Shown here: positions 54,001 through 63,175 of the stretch, piece after piece | Position numbering within the stretch: the stretch's first letter is position 1 | Layout: every line of letters begins with the position of its first letter | Notes under the pieces: model-generated | Seen by the model: the letters and a program-made list of their open reading frames with translations, nothing else | Told to the model about the DNA's origin: nothing | Databases searched by the model: none | Program-made: the position numbers and the translations under genes | Origin: Gordionus sp. m RMFG-2023 | Lineage: Eukaryota > Nematomorpha > Gordioida > Chordodea > Parachordodidae | Length of the DNA stretch: 64,000 nucleotides | Direction: 5' to 3' | Assembly (NCBI RefSeq): GCF_954871325.1 | Contig: NC_088776.1 | Location: 64,132,954-64,196,953, forward strand

Positions 54001-55095
54001 ATCTTAGATTATAAAGGCTCCATAAATCCTAACACAACCACCATTCTCTCTTCAGCTACAAAAAAATACAACTCTCTTAATAAACTATGGCACACTAATC
54101 TAATTTCTAACAAATTCAAACTTCAAATCTTTAAAATCTATATCCTATCTTCACTAACCTATGGTATTGAAACCTGGGACAATTCAAATTCAAACTTTAA
54201 AAAAACTCAAGTTTTTATCAATAAATCTCTAAAAAATATTCTCAACATTAAATATCCTTTAATTATCTCTAACTTTAGCCTTTGGAATTTCTGCAATATT
54301 CTTCCTCTACATAAACTTCTAACCTACCGCAAATTGGAAATTTTCTGCCATTCCTTTAGACACTCCCATCAAAGCACCATATCTTTCGCTCTTAAACACA
54401 AACCTACAAACCAAAAAAATAAAAAAAAATATCACACATATCAAAAATCATGGTTTGGCCATGCCATCAAAATTCTAAGAATAAATAATGTTAGCAATTT
54501 ATTTTTAATAAATATTTCCCAAAATAAACTAGACCTCAAATCTTGGCTTAATCAAGCCATTCTTGATTAACTATGAATTATATTTTTTTCCTTTTTCTTT
54601 TTTTCTTTTTTCATTTATAATTTTTTTCACCTCATTATACAAATAACATCAAAAAACATTATAAAAAAAAAGAGATAACAAAACAAAAAAGAGAAAACAA
54701 AAAAAAAAAAATTACAAAACTATTTCTTCTTCCTCTTTACTCCTTAATCACCCCCCCCCCTCCCCTTCTTTTCTAATACATATTCCTATCCTATCTTTAT
54801 TAATAAATAAACATTATTTACAATGTGGATCCTGGCTTATCCACGAGTGGTACCCGTCATCCCACTCAAATTAAACGGGACCCTGACAGTAGGGTAAATT
54901 ACTGTCAACTTTGTGGATCCTGGCTTATCCACGAGTGGTACCCCTCATCCCACTCAAATTAAACGGGACCCTGACAGTAGGGCAAATTATTGCCAAACAG
55001 TGAATGCAAATTCACTGCACTGGAGACGCCCTCTATAGGGTGGTGGAGTGCCCACTTAATTGTGGGATGTCTCCCCAGTGTATGATACGATACGA
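51069..55095 (+). mobile_element. Non-LTR retrotransposon (LINE) with AP endonuclease and RT, full length but decayed
   Basis: Bounded by a perfect 17-bp target duplication TACGTCTATAAAAATTA (51052-51068, 55096-55112) and a GATAC-repeat tail. The endonuclease begins near 51800 (KLIIYSLNMPGFSKI), with GGDFNMKIGN near 52183 and SDHCPIALNL near 52469 as catalytic motifs. Reverse transcriptase covers about 53100-54570: RPGRNTIELI, EVSKAFDSIKHQYLW, and the YADD box at 53797-53808, then the C-terminal part KSLKYLGIIL, LTYGIETWDN and SWFGHAI. The pieces lie in different frames with at least three breaks and a poly-C run at 53079-53097, so it is dead. The SLKYLG and FGH tail resembles RTE/CR1-type LINEs; the clade is not settled. 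Confidence 0.93.
54823..55095 (+). repeat. LINE 3' end: 82-bp tandem pair, hairpin and (GATAC)n tail
   Basis: GTGGATCCTGGCTTATCCAC starts two near-identical units at 54824 and 54912. Then come GGAGACGCCCTCTATAGGGTGG and CACTGCACTGGAGACG...GGATGTCTCCCCAGTG, which can fold into a stem, and finally GATACGATACGATAC. It is much GC-richer than the rest and is the probable site for RT recognition of its RNA. Confidence 0.8.
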
Positions 55096-55261
55096 TACGT
55101 CTATAAAAATTATAATTTTAACTTTAAAAGAATACTATAATATTTTTTTTATTTAGTTATATTCGTCTTTTTTCGAGCAAACGATTATCGGTTATAAAAT
55201 ATAATTAATCGTTCACTGGAAGCCGAATTGGTTTGAGGCTGACAAAATTTTTATTGACTAA

Positions 55262-55826
55262 TTTCCTAAAATAAAATTAAGTTGAGCTACGCAGGTAAAA
55301 ATAAGATTTTCGAGGTAGTAAAACTTTATACAACATATTTTTATCGGACCTGAAAATTAACATATAAATCATATATATACATATCATTTTCTTAATTAAC
55401 ACTAATCATACAATATTCATTTATGAACGACTTGTCGTTATCTGAAACTCACTGTAATTCAGATTTATCAGAAGATTCATCAAATTTTTGGCAATTCTCC
55501 TTGATAAGACTCTCTAATAATTTCACGGAGTTATAAATCTCGTTTTAACCAGTATCTACCCATGTTTTCCTTAAAAAGGCCCGCACAGTTTGAAGATTGC
55601 CCATGTTTATTCCACAATAGCTTACACATAGAACAATTTAGTATTCTTTTACATGGGCGGAACAATTTCCGATAATATTATTTTAATGACAGCAGAAATA
55701 TATAGCGAAAAAGGGCAAAAGACCTAAAAATTTCATCTAAATTAATTGTAAGAATTGTATAGGTCGTTTTAAAGACCCTATTAAAAAAATCATTTTTTGT
55801 AATTTTTTTTCTATTACTGGTTTACG
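55262..55826. repeat. Right part of segmental copy B
   Basis: Equals 36967-37525 of copy A with few differences. No ORF supported. Confidence 0.8.
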
Positions 55827-56017
55827 TCCAGTTTGTCGATGTGTAAATAAGATGAATAAATATTTGAATTATTTATAAAGTTTAATTTAAAATATTTTAA
55901 ATATCTTATTATTTTTAAATAAATACAATTATTTTTCAAATATAAATTTTGAGCAAAATAATATCTTATTAAATCACCATTTAATTTATTTATAATATTG
56001 GCAGTGTGTTATAAAAA

Positions 56018-56385
56018 TGTTAGAAATAATTATTTTATAAAAATTATATTAAAAATATAAAAGACAATATAAATCCATCCTAATGATGGCGTCTTTTAAA
56101 AATCGACTTTTTAAAAAAATAATTAACATAATGTTAATAAAAGATATAAAAAAGATATCTCATGAGGAATTATTCATAAAAAGCATCTGCTCATTCTAAT
56201 AGATGCTATGGGTGTTAGGTAGTTAACTTTCACCCATTTAATAATTATAAATATATATATTATCATTATTGAATATATCTTTTTAACGATTATACTAATT
56301 CTTAATAATATAATATGATATATTCAAACATATATTTCCATAATATAAATAATAACAATATATGTATAATTTCCACATTACTACA
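56018..56385 (-). repeat. LTR-like block E3, interrupted
   Basis: Same ends as E1/E2 but with about 150 bp of foreign A/T-rich DNA (about 56209-56365). That insert resembles 56815-56985 (TAAATATATATATTATCATT). Confidence 0.45.
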
Positions 56386-57090
56386 TTTCCCCTTTATTAA
56401 TTGAAAGCAAACTTATATCATTTAGATTTGAACAAACAATTTTTACTACAAAATCATTTAATAATCATAATTTTATCATTCTCACTTTAATATTTGTATT
56501 TTTAATATATTTTATTTTATTCTGACATAAGATTTACAATTTTATTTTTATCCATATTGATTTCATGAATTATCTAATACTTTCATATTGCTCAAACAAA
56601 TATCACATTTACCAAATAGTTCATAGATACTTACCATGACATTTTCCAATCACCCATAATTTATTTCATAAAGCATCTTATAGATTCCTATTTCTAATAA
56701 ATTAGTTAAAATACATACTTACATTTATATCCATGACTGCCGCTAATATAATATTTGAGATAATTCATACACCTATTTATACGACCATAAAAATACATAT
56801 AGTTTCGGATATCACATTATCCAATATTATATTAATCATAAATATATATATTATCATTACAAAATATATCTAAATACCGAATGTACTAATTCCTTTCAAA
56901 AAAATATATACAATATGATATTCATACATTTATTCCATAATATCAATAAAAAATGCATGTATACTTTCCACATCACCACAACATCATTTATAGAATCATA
57001 TATTTTAGTGAAAATGCATGACACACTCTTCAACCCTTGTGTTGCTAAATGGTTGGTTTTTTTCGACCACGACCCCAAGTCGAAGTCGTA
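56386..57090. other. AT-rich stretch, nothing recognised
   Basis: Apart from the block at 56815-56985, no feature supported. Confidence 0.4.
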
Positions 57091-57094
57091 AAAA

Positions 57095-57560
57095 TTTGAC
57101 CAATTGGGCCTTGAGCCGACCCGCATTGGCATACTGGGTCGGCCTGCTGGGTCGACTTGTTGGGTTGGCCTGCGGGGTTGGCTTGCTTGGTTGGCTTGCT
57201 TGGTTGGCTTGCTTGGTTGGCTTGCTTGGTTGGCTTGCTTGGTTGGCTTGCTTGGTTGGCTTGCTTGGTTGGCTTGCTTGGTTGGCTTGCTTGGTTGGCT
57301 TGCTTGGTTGGCTTGCTTGGTTGGCTTGCTTGGTTGGCTTGCTTGGTTGGCTTGCTTGGTTGGCTTGCTTGGTTGGCTTGCTTGGTTGGCTTGCTTGGTT
57401 GGCTTGCTTGGTTGGCTTGCTTGGTTGGCTTGCTTGGTTGGCTTGCTTGGTTGGCTTGCTTGGTTGGCTTGCTTGGTTGGCTTGCTGGGTCAATTTGTTA
57501 AATATATAGAGAATTAAACTAGTTTGTTTTAATCCGGGTTCATTGTTTTTGATATTAGAA
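57095..57560. repeat. Repeat family H with expanded 13-bp array (57176-57488)
   Basis: About 24 near-perfect units of GGTTGGCTTGCTT, flanked by TGGGTCGGCCTGCTGGGTCG on the left and AATTAAACTAGTTTG on the right, as in the unexpanded copy at 1240-1440. Because 13 is not a multiple of 3, all + frames and a minus frame stay open; the predicted LVGLLGWLAWLAC and SQPSKPTKQANQA proteins are artefacts. Confidence 0.95.
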
Positions 57561-58474
57561 AGATATTTTTTAAAATTTATTTATAAGTTAATTATAACTT
57601 TTTATATCTTCTTATCTTATCTATCACATTGGTCAATCTGCCGAAAGTAAGCGTATGTGAATTAATTAAAAGGAGACCCACCCTCCCTATAATTTTGCTG
57701 AATTTTTTTTCTCAGCGATACCAACACTTGTACAGATGTATATTTATCAAAATGAGTGGAATTACGCCCTATCCAATGTAGTTCTAGAGTGAGGTATAGG
57801 GTGTGAAGGAGAAAAAGGTAAAAAAATAAAAATTATATCTTCTAAATACAAAATAGCTATTAATTATTTAGTTAAAAAAATTTCATTTTAGATATTGTAT
57901 TTTAAACTAAATATTATGTAATCAGTAAAATACATATGACTTGATAGATTTTCCTTACGTTTTAAATTCTTAACTTCCCTTTGTAATCGGAAAAAATTAT
58001 TTAGCTTTTCATAGTTTTTTTCTAACATCAAATTTATATATTTTTATCATACTATTTGGGTCTATAAGGTAAGGTGCCTAATCATGATGAATATTAATCT
58101 TATACAGTTGTATAAAATAACTTTATCATAAAAAATAAAATTTTATCGGTAAAATATATTTAATTTAGAAAACTAGAAAACATTAATTTAGAAATTAACA
58201 GTCAAGAGATAAATAGATATATTTTATTTATTTGTTATAAAATATCTATAAATAATCAAAAAGGGTACAAAATGCCAGAAAAATATCTTAAAAGAAAAAA
58301 AATATTTTGAAAAAAAATTGATATTTTTTTTAAATTATAAAATGATGTGAAGTTTTATTTTGTTCCTCTGTTTACATTTTCGTTCGAATAAAGAAAATTT
58401 TCTTTGCAGCCCGTTATATAAACCAACATATCTTTATCTTAAAATATAATTATTTTATAACTATTATATAAAAT
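57561..58474. other. AT-rich stretch, nothing recognised
   Basis: No gene or repeat pair supported. Confidence 0.4.
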
Positions 58475-58590
58475 ATGTTGGGATGATTTAATGAAACATA
58501 TTGATTGACCATATTTTTCAGTAAGCATTATTGAAATTTCTTTTGTTTTACATTTGTAAAGATTATAATTATATAATGTGTTTAAATTAC
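58475..58590. mobile_element. MITE family C, short copy
   Basis: GATGATTTAATGAAACATATTGA and CATTATTGAAATTTCTTTTGTT match 25274-25400; the right end is lost or replaced. Confidence 0.6.
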
Positions 58591-58660
58591 TTTTATTAAG
58601 ATAAATTTTTTTTTTAATTTTAAAAATTACTTTTATAAATTATGGATCAGGATGACATTA

Positions 58661-58912
58661 TGCAAAGAATATGGATACTAACGATATGGTGCAAGGTGCG
58701 AGTCAGTAAAAATATATTTTATTAACTAACTTTTTCATTTCACACTTCGATTATATACATTTTTTTATAAGTCCAAATTAGAATATAAACGAAATACAAA
58801 AAGTAAAATAATATAAAAAAAGTAAGATTACGCCGTTTATAAAATAAAATTCGATTATAACAAATACTAAAAATTATATAGTAATAAATAATAATATTTG
58901 AATAATGCAACA
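58661..58912 (-). repeat. 3' LTR of the non-coding LTR element
   Basis: The minus-strand 5' end TGTTGC is at 58912 and the CA end at 58661. It contains TATATAATCGAAGTG at the place where the relative at 61382 has TATATAAGAGAAGTG. Confidence 0.9.
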
Positions 58913-59334
58913 TTCTCCCTCTTCTGATAATTTCATCGGAGAAGTCATGAGAGTTTGTTGTCCAAGTGGTTTATCATTTTGGCTTGTCCCAATCGTTGGT
59001 TTGATTAATTCGATTTTGCACTTTGGTTTGTTTAATCACAATCTTGATATTCATATCGTAAATTATCTCCTTTAATCATAGCTTGTTTGATAGAGCTCAA
59101 TTTTTATTATCATTTTTTATAATTAATCCAGTCGAATATTGGAATTTGGAATAAATCGGAATATAAAATTTGGAATAGTTGATCAAATCAAATGTATGAA
59201 TTATATGCACAATAAAATTTTGAATTTTGGAACAATAAAATATGTAATAAGGAATGATAATTTATGGAATAAGGAATAAAATTTTAATCCAGAATAAGGA
59301 ATGATAAATCATAATGATTATCATATTATTTTTA

Positions 59335-59460
59335 AGTTAATCAGCGTTTTATACTTTTAGCGTTTTATGCGTTTTATATTTTTAGCGTGTTATATTTTTT
59401 GCGTTTTACATTTTCTAGCATTTCATATTTTATAAGCGTTTAATTTTTCGCGTTTTAGTG
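59335..59460. repeat. GCGTTTTATATTTTTA-type short repeats in the non-coding LTR element
   Basis: About seven imperfect units of (A/T)GCGTTTTA(T/C)(A/T)TTTT. They lie in the inner part of the element, with other tandem pairs at 59784-59867 (42-bp unit, CATCATTTCATCTTTAGG). Confidence 0.7.
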
Positions 59461-60329
59461 ATTAATTAATTTTTGTTTATTTTCTATCTCCGAGGTTAAA
59501 ATATGCAAATAAAATATTATTCACATTTCCCTCTCTTTAAATAAAATTTTAAATTTCACACCCTAATTTTAATTCAAAAAAAAAATTCTTCATAAGATAG
59601 TTTTTAGAAAATGATCTCATCACATCATTCAAATTTATCTAAAAAAAATGTAATCTTCAAAAGCTTTATTTCAAGAACATTTTTATCATATTAAATCCCT
59701 TTTAATTCATATGTTTTAATTACATTTTAATAATCTTCTTGTTTAGGATTTTTAATGGTTTATTTTTAATTATATCTAAGAATTCATCTTTAGGTTTAGT
59801 TAATTTACAACAATTGGTCATCATTTCATCTTTAGGTTTAGTTAATTTACAACAATTGGTCATCATTCAAGAAATCAAAAAAATATCAATATTTCACTAT
59901 AATTTAAGTAAATAATTTTTTTAAAGGCTTGTGTGGTCTATATCCATTATGATTTTACATTTTAGTATCAATATTTCACTAAGAAATTATAAATTATTTT
60001 TAAAGGCTTTTTGTGTGTTCAAATATCCATTATGATTTTACATTTTAATGTTAAAAATTTATAACATGCCTTTATCCTGGCATAAAATCTTATAATAACT
60101 TTTCTTCTTACGTGAATTAGAATAATAAGTAATCATCATTGGTCTCACAATATAGAATTCATAACCTAACGTCCAACTTTCATTATGGTTCTTTCTAGGT
60201 TGCCACATTAAGTTAGGTGCTGGCTCTTATATTCCAGTCCAACATCCAGAGCCGGGACACCATAAAGAAAGAAGCTTTTTGCATGAAAGAACGTACTAAG
60301 GTTTGATTCTTGGTCATCTCAGTATATTA

Positions 60330-60525
60330 GGTATAGGATATTAATAGCTTAGGCAGTCACAATAGATAAGATAGTCATCTCAATGGGTAGTCATCTCCAT
60401 AGGTTAAGCAGTCTCTATAAGTTAGATACACAATAGGTAGTCATATCAATAGATAAGGTAGTCATTTCAATAGGTAAAGCAGTCTCTATAGGTTAGATAG
60501 TCGTCACAATAGGTAGTCATCTTTT
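60330..60525. repeat. AATAGGTAGTCATCTC repeats near the PBS of the non-coding LTR element
   Basis: Units such as AGTCATCTCAATGGGTAGTC, AAGCAGTCTCTATAGGTTAG and ATAGGTAGTCAT recur about eight times right behind the PBS, where packaging signals usually lie. Confidence 0.65.
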
Positions 60526-60532
60526 TTCTAGT

Positions 60533-60552
60533 CCACCACCCAAGGGGCACCA
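60533..60552 (-). other. Primer binding site of the non-coding LTR element
   Basis: Minus strand TGGTGCCCCTTGGGTGGTGG directly after the LTR end. The first seven bases equal those of the PBS at 61661. The matching tRNA was not identified. Confidence 0.75.
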
Positions 60553-60798
60553 TGCAAAGAATATGGATACTAACGATATGGTGCGAGTCAGTAAAAATAT
60601 ATTTTATTAACTAACTTTTTCATTTCACACTTCGTTTATATACATTTTTTTATAAGTCCAAATTAGAATATAAACGAAATACAAAAAAGTAAAATAATAT
60701 AAAAAAAGTAAGGTTACGCCATTTATAAAATAAAATTAGATTATAACAAATACTAAAAATTATATAGTAATAAATAATAATATTTGAATAATGCAACA
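60553..60798 (-). repeat. 5' LTR of the non-coding LTR element
   Basis: Near-identical partner of 58661-58912. Confidence 0.9.
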
Positions 60799-60994
60799 CA
60801 TTATTTTCACCCCATTCAGAGAGTTTATCATGCTTGGATGATTCCACAAATTTCTTTGTGTTTAATTTAAAATATTTAAAATATCTAATTATTTTTAAAT
60901 AAATACAATTATTTTTCAAATATAAATTTTGAGCAAAATAATATCCTAAATCACCATATAATTTATTTATAATATTGGCAGTGTGCTATAATAA

Positions 60995-61170
60995 TGTTAG
61001 AAATAATTATTTTATAAAAATTATATTAAAAATCATATTAAAAATTATATTAAAAATTAAAAAAAAAATAATATAAATATCTCCTAATGATGGCGTCTTT
61101 TGAAAATCGACTTTTTTAAAAAATAATTAACATAATGTTAATAAAAGATATAAAAATATATCTCATGAGC
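60995..61170 (-). repeat. LTR-like block E4, truncated
   Basis: Starts as E1-E3 (TGTTAGAAATAATTATTTTA) and stops at TCTCATGAG, where another repeat begins. Confidence 0.45.
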
Positions 61171-61381
61171 AGTGGCGTAGCCAGGATTGATCCATAAGAG
61201 GGGGGGGGGGTTTGAAAAATTTTTGGGGGCTTCGCCCCCAAACCCCCTTATCAAAATATGCCAATATTTTGTGTATTATACCCAGGCCAGCATAAATATT
61301 AAAAAATATTAGAATTAAAATTTTTACCAAATTTATAATTAATAAGCGACTGAAAGCATTATTTTGAAAATGTTATCAATG
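61171..61381. mobile_element. Fragment of a CAGTGGCGTAGCC-ended DNA transposon
   Basis: Begins CAGTGGCGTAGCCAGGATTG, an end sequence common to widespread hAT-like elements in animals, followed by a G run (61201-61210) and GGGGGCTTCGCCCCCAAACC, a strong hairpin. The other end is not seen before the LTR at 61382. Confidence 0.55.
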
Positions 61382-61660
61382 TGTTGCGTTATTCTAATTT
61401 CTTAATCTTATTATATATTTTTATAATCTAATTTTTTGTTATTTGTTATAATCTAATTTTATTTTATAAACGGCGTAACCTTACTTTTTTAATATTATTT
61501 TACTTTTTTGTATTTCGTTTATATTCTAATTTGGACCTATAAAAAATGTATATAAGAGAAGTGTGAAATGAAAAAGTTAGTTAATAAAATATATTTTTTA
61601 TTTAATAAAGTTAATAAAACATATTTATTATTCACCGGTACATATTCATGTTATTCTACA
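61382..61660 (+). repeat. 5' LTR of the Ty3/gypsy element
   Basis: 279 bp with TG...CA ends. Its middle (ATAATCTAATTTTATTTTATAAACGGCGTAAC to GAAGTGTGAAATGAAAAAGTTAGTTAATAAAATATATTTT) matches the LTRs of the non-coding element read on the minus strand; the first and last 40-60 bp differ. Confidence 0.85.
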
Positions 61661-61837
61661 TGGTGCCTCCAGTTTTGGCAAAAGAAACTCGCCTTATGGA
61701 AATTTTTTTTAAAAATAAAATTTTTTTTTTCCCTTTGTAAATATGGTTAATAAAAAAAATTATAAAATGGTACAAACAATTCTATATAAGATGGATAAAA
61801 AAAAGGGTAAGTCATTTCAAAATTATTTTCATCAATT

Positions 61838-62074
61838 ATGTTCGCCTTCAAACTACTTAATGTACCACATCAAATCTCCATATACGATATTTTATTTGAT
61901 TTAACCTATAATTCCGATGTCAACTTTTATAGGATAAACGGTACGGAGGATGTACTGTTTGAATTTATGAATTTAAGAGACATGATAAATTGTTTTGAAT
62001 TATTAAACGGGAAACACTATATTTACGGCGATAGTGATTTTATTGAATTAATTTGTATATTCGTTAAATCATAA
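61838..62074 (+). CDS. Small RRM-like ORF in the leader of the Ty3/gypsy element
   Basis: A 78-aa frame between PBS and gag. The pattern fits one RNA-recognition motif: beta1 FAFKLLNVP, helix SIYDILFDL, beta2 VNFYRI, beta3 DVLFEF, helix NLRDMINCFELLNGKHYIYG and a last strand. The RNP1/RNP2 aromatic places are partly kept (Phe in beta1 and beta3). Composition is balanced, unlike the A/T noise around it. If real it is probably an RNA-binding accessory protein. It may instead be a chance frame; the domain call rests on the pattern alone. Confidence 0.4.
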   Translation: MFAFKLLNVPHQISIYDILFDLTYNSDVNFYRINGTEDVLFEFMNLRDMINCFELLNGKHYIYGDSDFIELICIFVKS

Positions 62075-62149
62075 ATAGTTATACCAAAACTTGGATTAAT
62101 AAAATAATAAATGTTGTAATTGCTTATTTATGTGTCTTATTAATTAAAT

Positions 62150-63175
62150 ATGGAAATTAAACAAGAATTTACACATAAGATCCCTAAGTTAGTGGGTCCT
62201 CTTACTGAAATTTATTTAGACAGAATATTAAATTACTTTTCGACCAGTACATTATCGGACTCTATTAAAATTAATACTTTGCTTAATAATTTATCAGACG
62301 AAGTTTTTGACGACATTAAGGCAATTTGTTCTGATACCGATATTTTAGATCTTAAAATTGTGATTAAAAAGTTAACCTATCTTTTACCAGCGCTAAATTT
62401 AAATACTTTAATTAATAAATTTAATCTTCTTCAACAAAACTCATCAGAGAGTTTTATGCTGTGGTACATTAGAGTATCGAAACTTCATAAGAAATGTAAT
62501 TTTTTGGACGATAGTAGATTAAAAGAGAAGTTACGGACATCTACTTTAAACGATAAAATTAAATACAAATTCTCCAAAAATTTTGACCTTACATTGAATC
62601 AGATGGTGGAATTAGGGGTGAAACTGGACTCTAGTAATATTAAGTCTGAGGATAATGATATAAGTTATATAAATAATGACAAAAAGTCCGATAAAGATAA
62701 AAATTTTTGCAGTAGAAATGATAATAATTTTAGAAATAATTTTAGAAATAATTATGATAATAGATATAGAAATGGGAATTACAATAATAATTTTAGATAC
62801 AATTATGGTAATAATAATTCGCGATACCACGATAATTATAACAATTATAACTATAAAAATTGTCGCTATAATAATAATAATCAATCGAATTATGGTAGAA
62901 ATAATACATGGTATGATAATAATCAAAGAAAACAAATCCAATACGGTGACGGAAATCGTAACAATTACCAATCTTATTACAACAATTCAAATAATATAGA
63001 GGTAATGATAATAATCAGAGAAAGCAAATACAATATAACAACAACTCAAATAATTATAGAGGTAATAATAATAATCAGAGAAAGCAAATACAATATAACA
63101 ACAACTCAAATAATTATAGAAGTGGCGACGAAAATAACAGAAAGCAAATACAATACAATAATGATTACAACATGA
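62150..63175 (+). CDS. Gag of the Ty3/gypsy element, with Asn/Tyr-rich tail and no zinc knuckle
   Basis: 341 codons. Residues 1 to about 150 form a helical gag core (LNTLINKFNLLQQ, ESFMLWYIRVSKLHKKCNF), related to the gag piece at 40801. From about residue 180 the protein turns to Asn, Tyr and Arg with units such as NNFRNN and YNNYNYKN, and has no CX2CX4HX4C motif. A 60-bp tandem unit (two full copies and a diverged third) lies at 63002-63160 near the end. Part of a fossil or young mobile element; see the parent entry. Confidence 0.85.
   Translation: MEIKQEFTHKIPKLVGPLTEIYLDRILNYFSTSTLSDSIKINTLLNNLSDEVFDDIKAICSDTDILDLKIVIKKLTYLLPALNLNTLINKFNLLQQNSSESFMLWYIRVSKLHKKCNFLDDSRLKEKLRTSTLNDKIKYKFSKNFDLTLNQMVELGVKLDSSNIKSEDNDISYINNDKKSDKDKNFCSRNDNNFRNNFRNNYDNRYRNGNYNNNFRYNYGNNNSRYHDNYNNYNYKNCRYNNNNQSNYGRNNTWYDNNQRKQIQYGDGNRNNYQSYYNNSNNIEVMIIIRESKYNITTTQIIIEVIIIIRESKYNITTTQIIIEVATKITESKYNTIMITT

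Larger units (their letters stand above)
47367..55826. repeat. Segmental repeat unit, copy B
   Basis: Second copy of the unit at 31566-37525. It has its own insertions: 47432-48098 (GAACCG-type element), 48184-48408 (unique replacement), and 50597-55261, which includes the LINE. hAT-1 lies at the same place with the same target duplication as in copy A. Confidence 0.85.
58661..60798 (-). mobile_element. Non-coding LTR retrotransposon (TRIM/LARD type), structurally whole
   Basis: Two LTRs of about 250 bp, 58661-58912 and 60553-60798, read TGTTGCATTATT...TCTTTGCA on the minus strand. Identity looks about 97 percent with one 6-bp indel, so insertion is fairly recent. The PBS TGGTGCCCCTTGGGTGGTGG (minus strand) lies next to the 5' LTR at 60533-60552; the PPT AGAAGAGGGAGAA lies next to the 3' LTR at 58913. 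Target duplication CATTA at 58656-58660 and 60799-60803 is perfect. The 1.64-kb inside has no long frame, only short repeats. Its LTR is related to that of the Ty3/gypsy element at 61382, its likely source of enzymes. Confidence 0.9.

Noticed and set aside
57005-57517. Long open frames on both strands with LVGLLGWLAWLAC or SQPSKPTKQANQA repeats
   Set aside because: They come from the 13-bp tandem array, where a period not divisible by 3 keeps several frames open. No start context or non-repeat part supports a protein.
61568-61750. 60-aa frame across the LTR end and PBS
   Set aside because: It overlaps the LTR/PBS signals and has no domain; the leader ORF at 61838 is the better candidate.
62612-62990. 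Ile/Val- or Tyr-rich frames overlapping the gag tail
   Set aside because: Shadows of the AAT/TAT-rich gag tail in other frames and strand.
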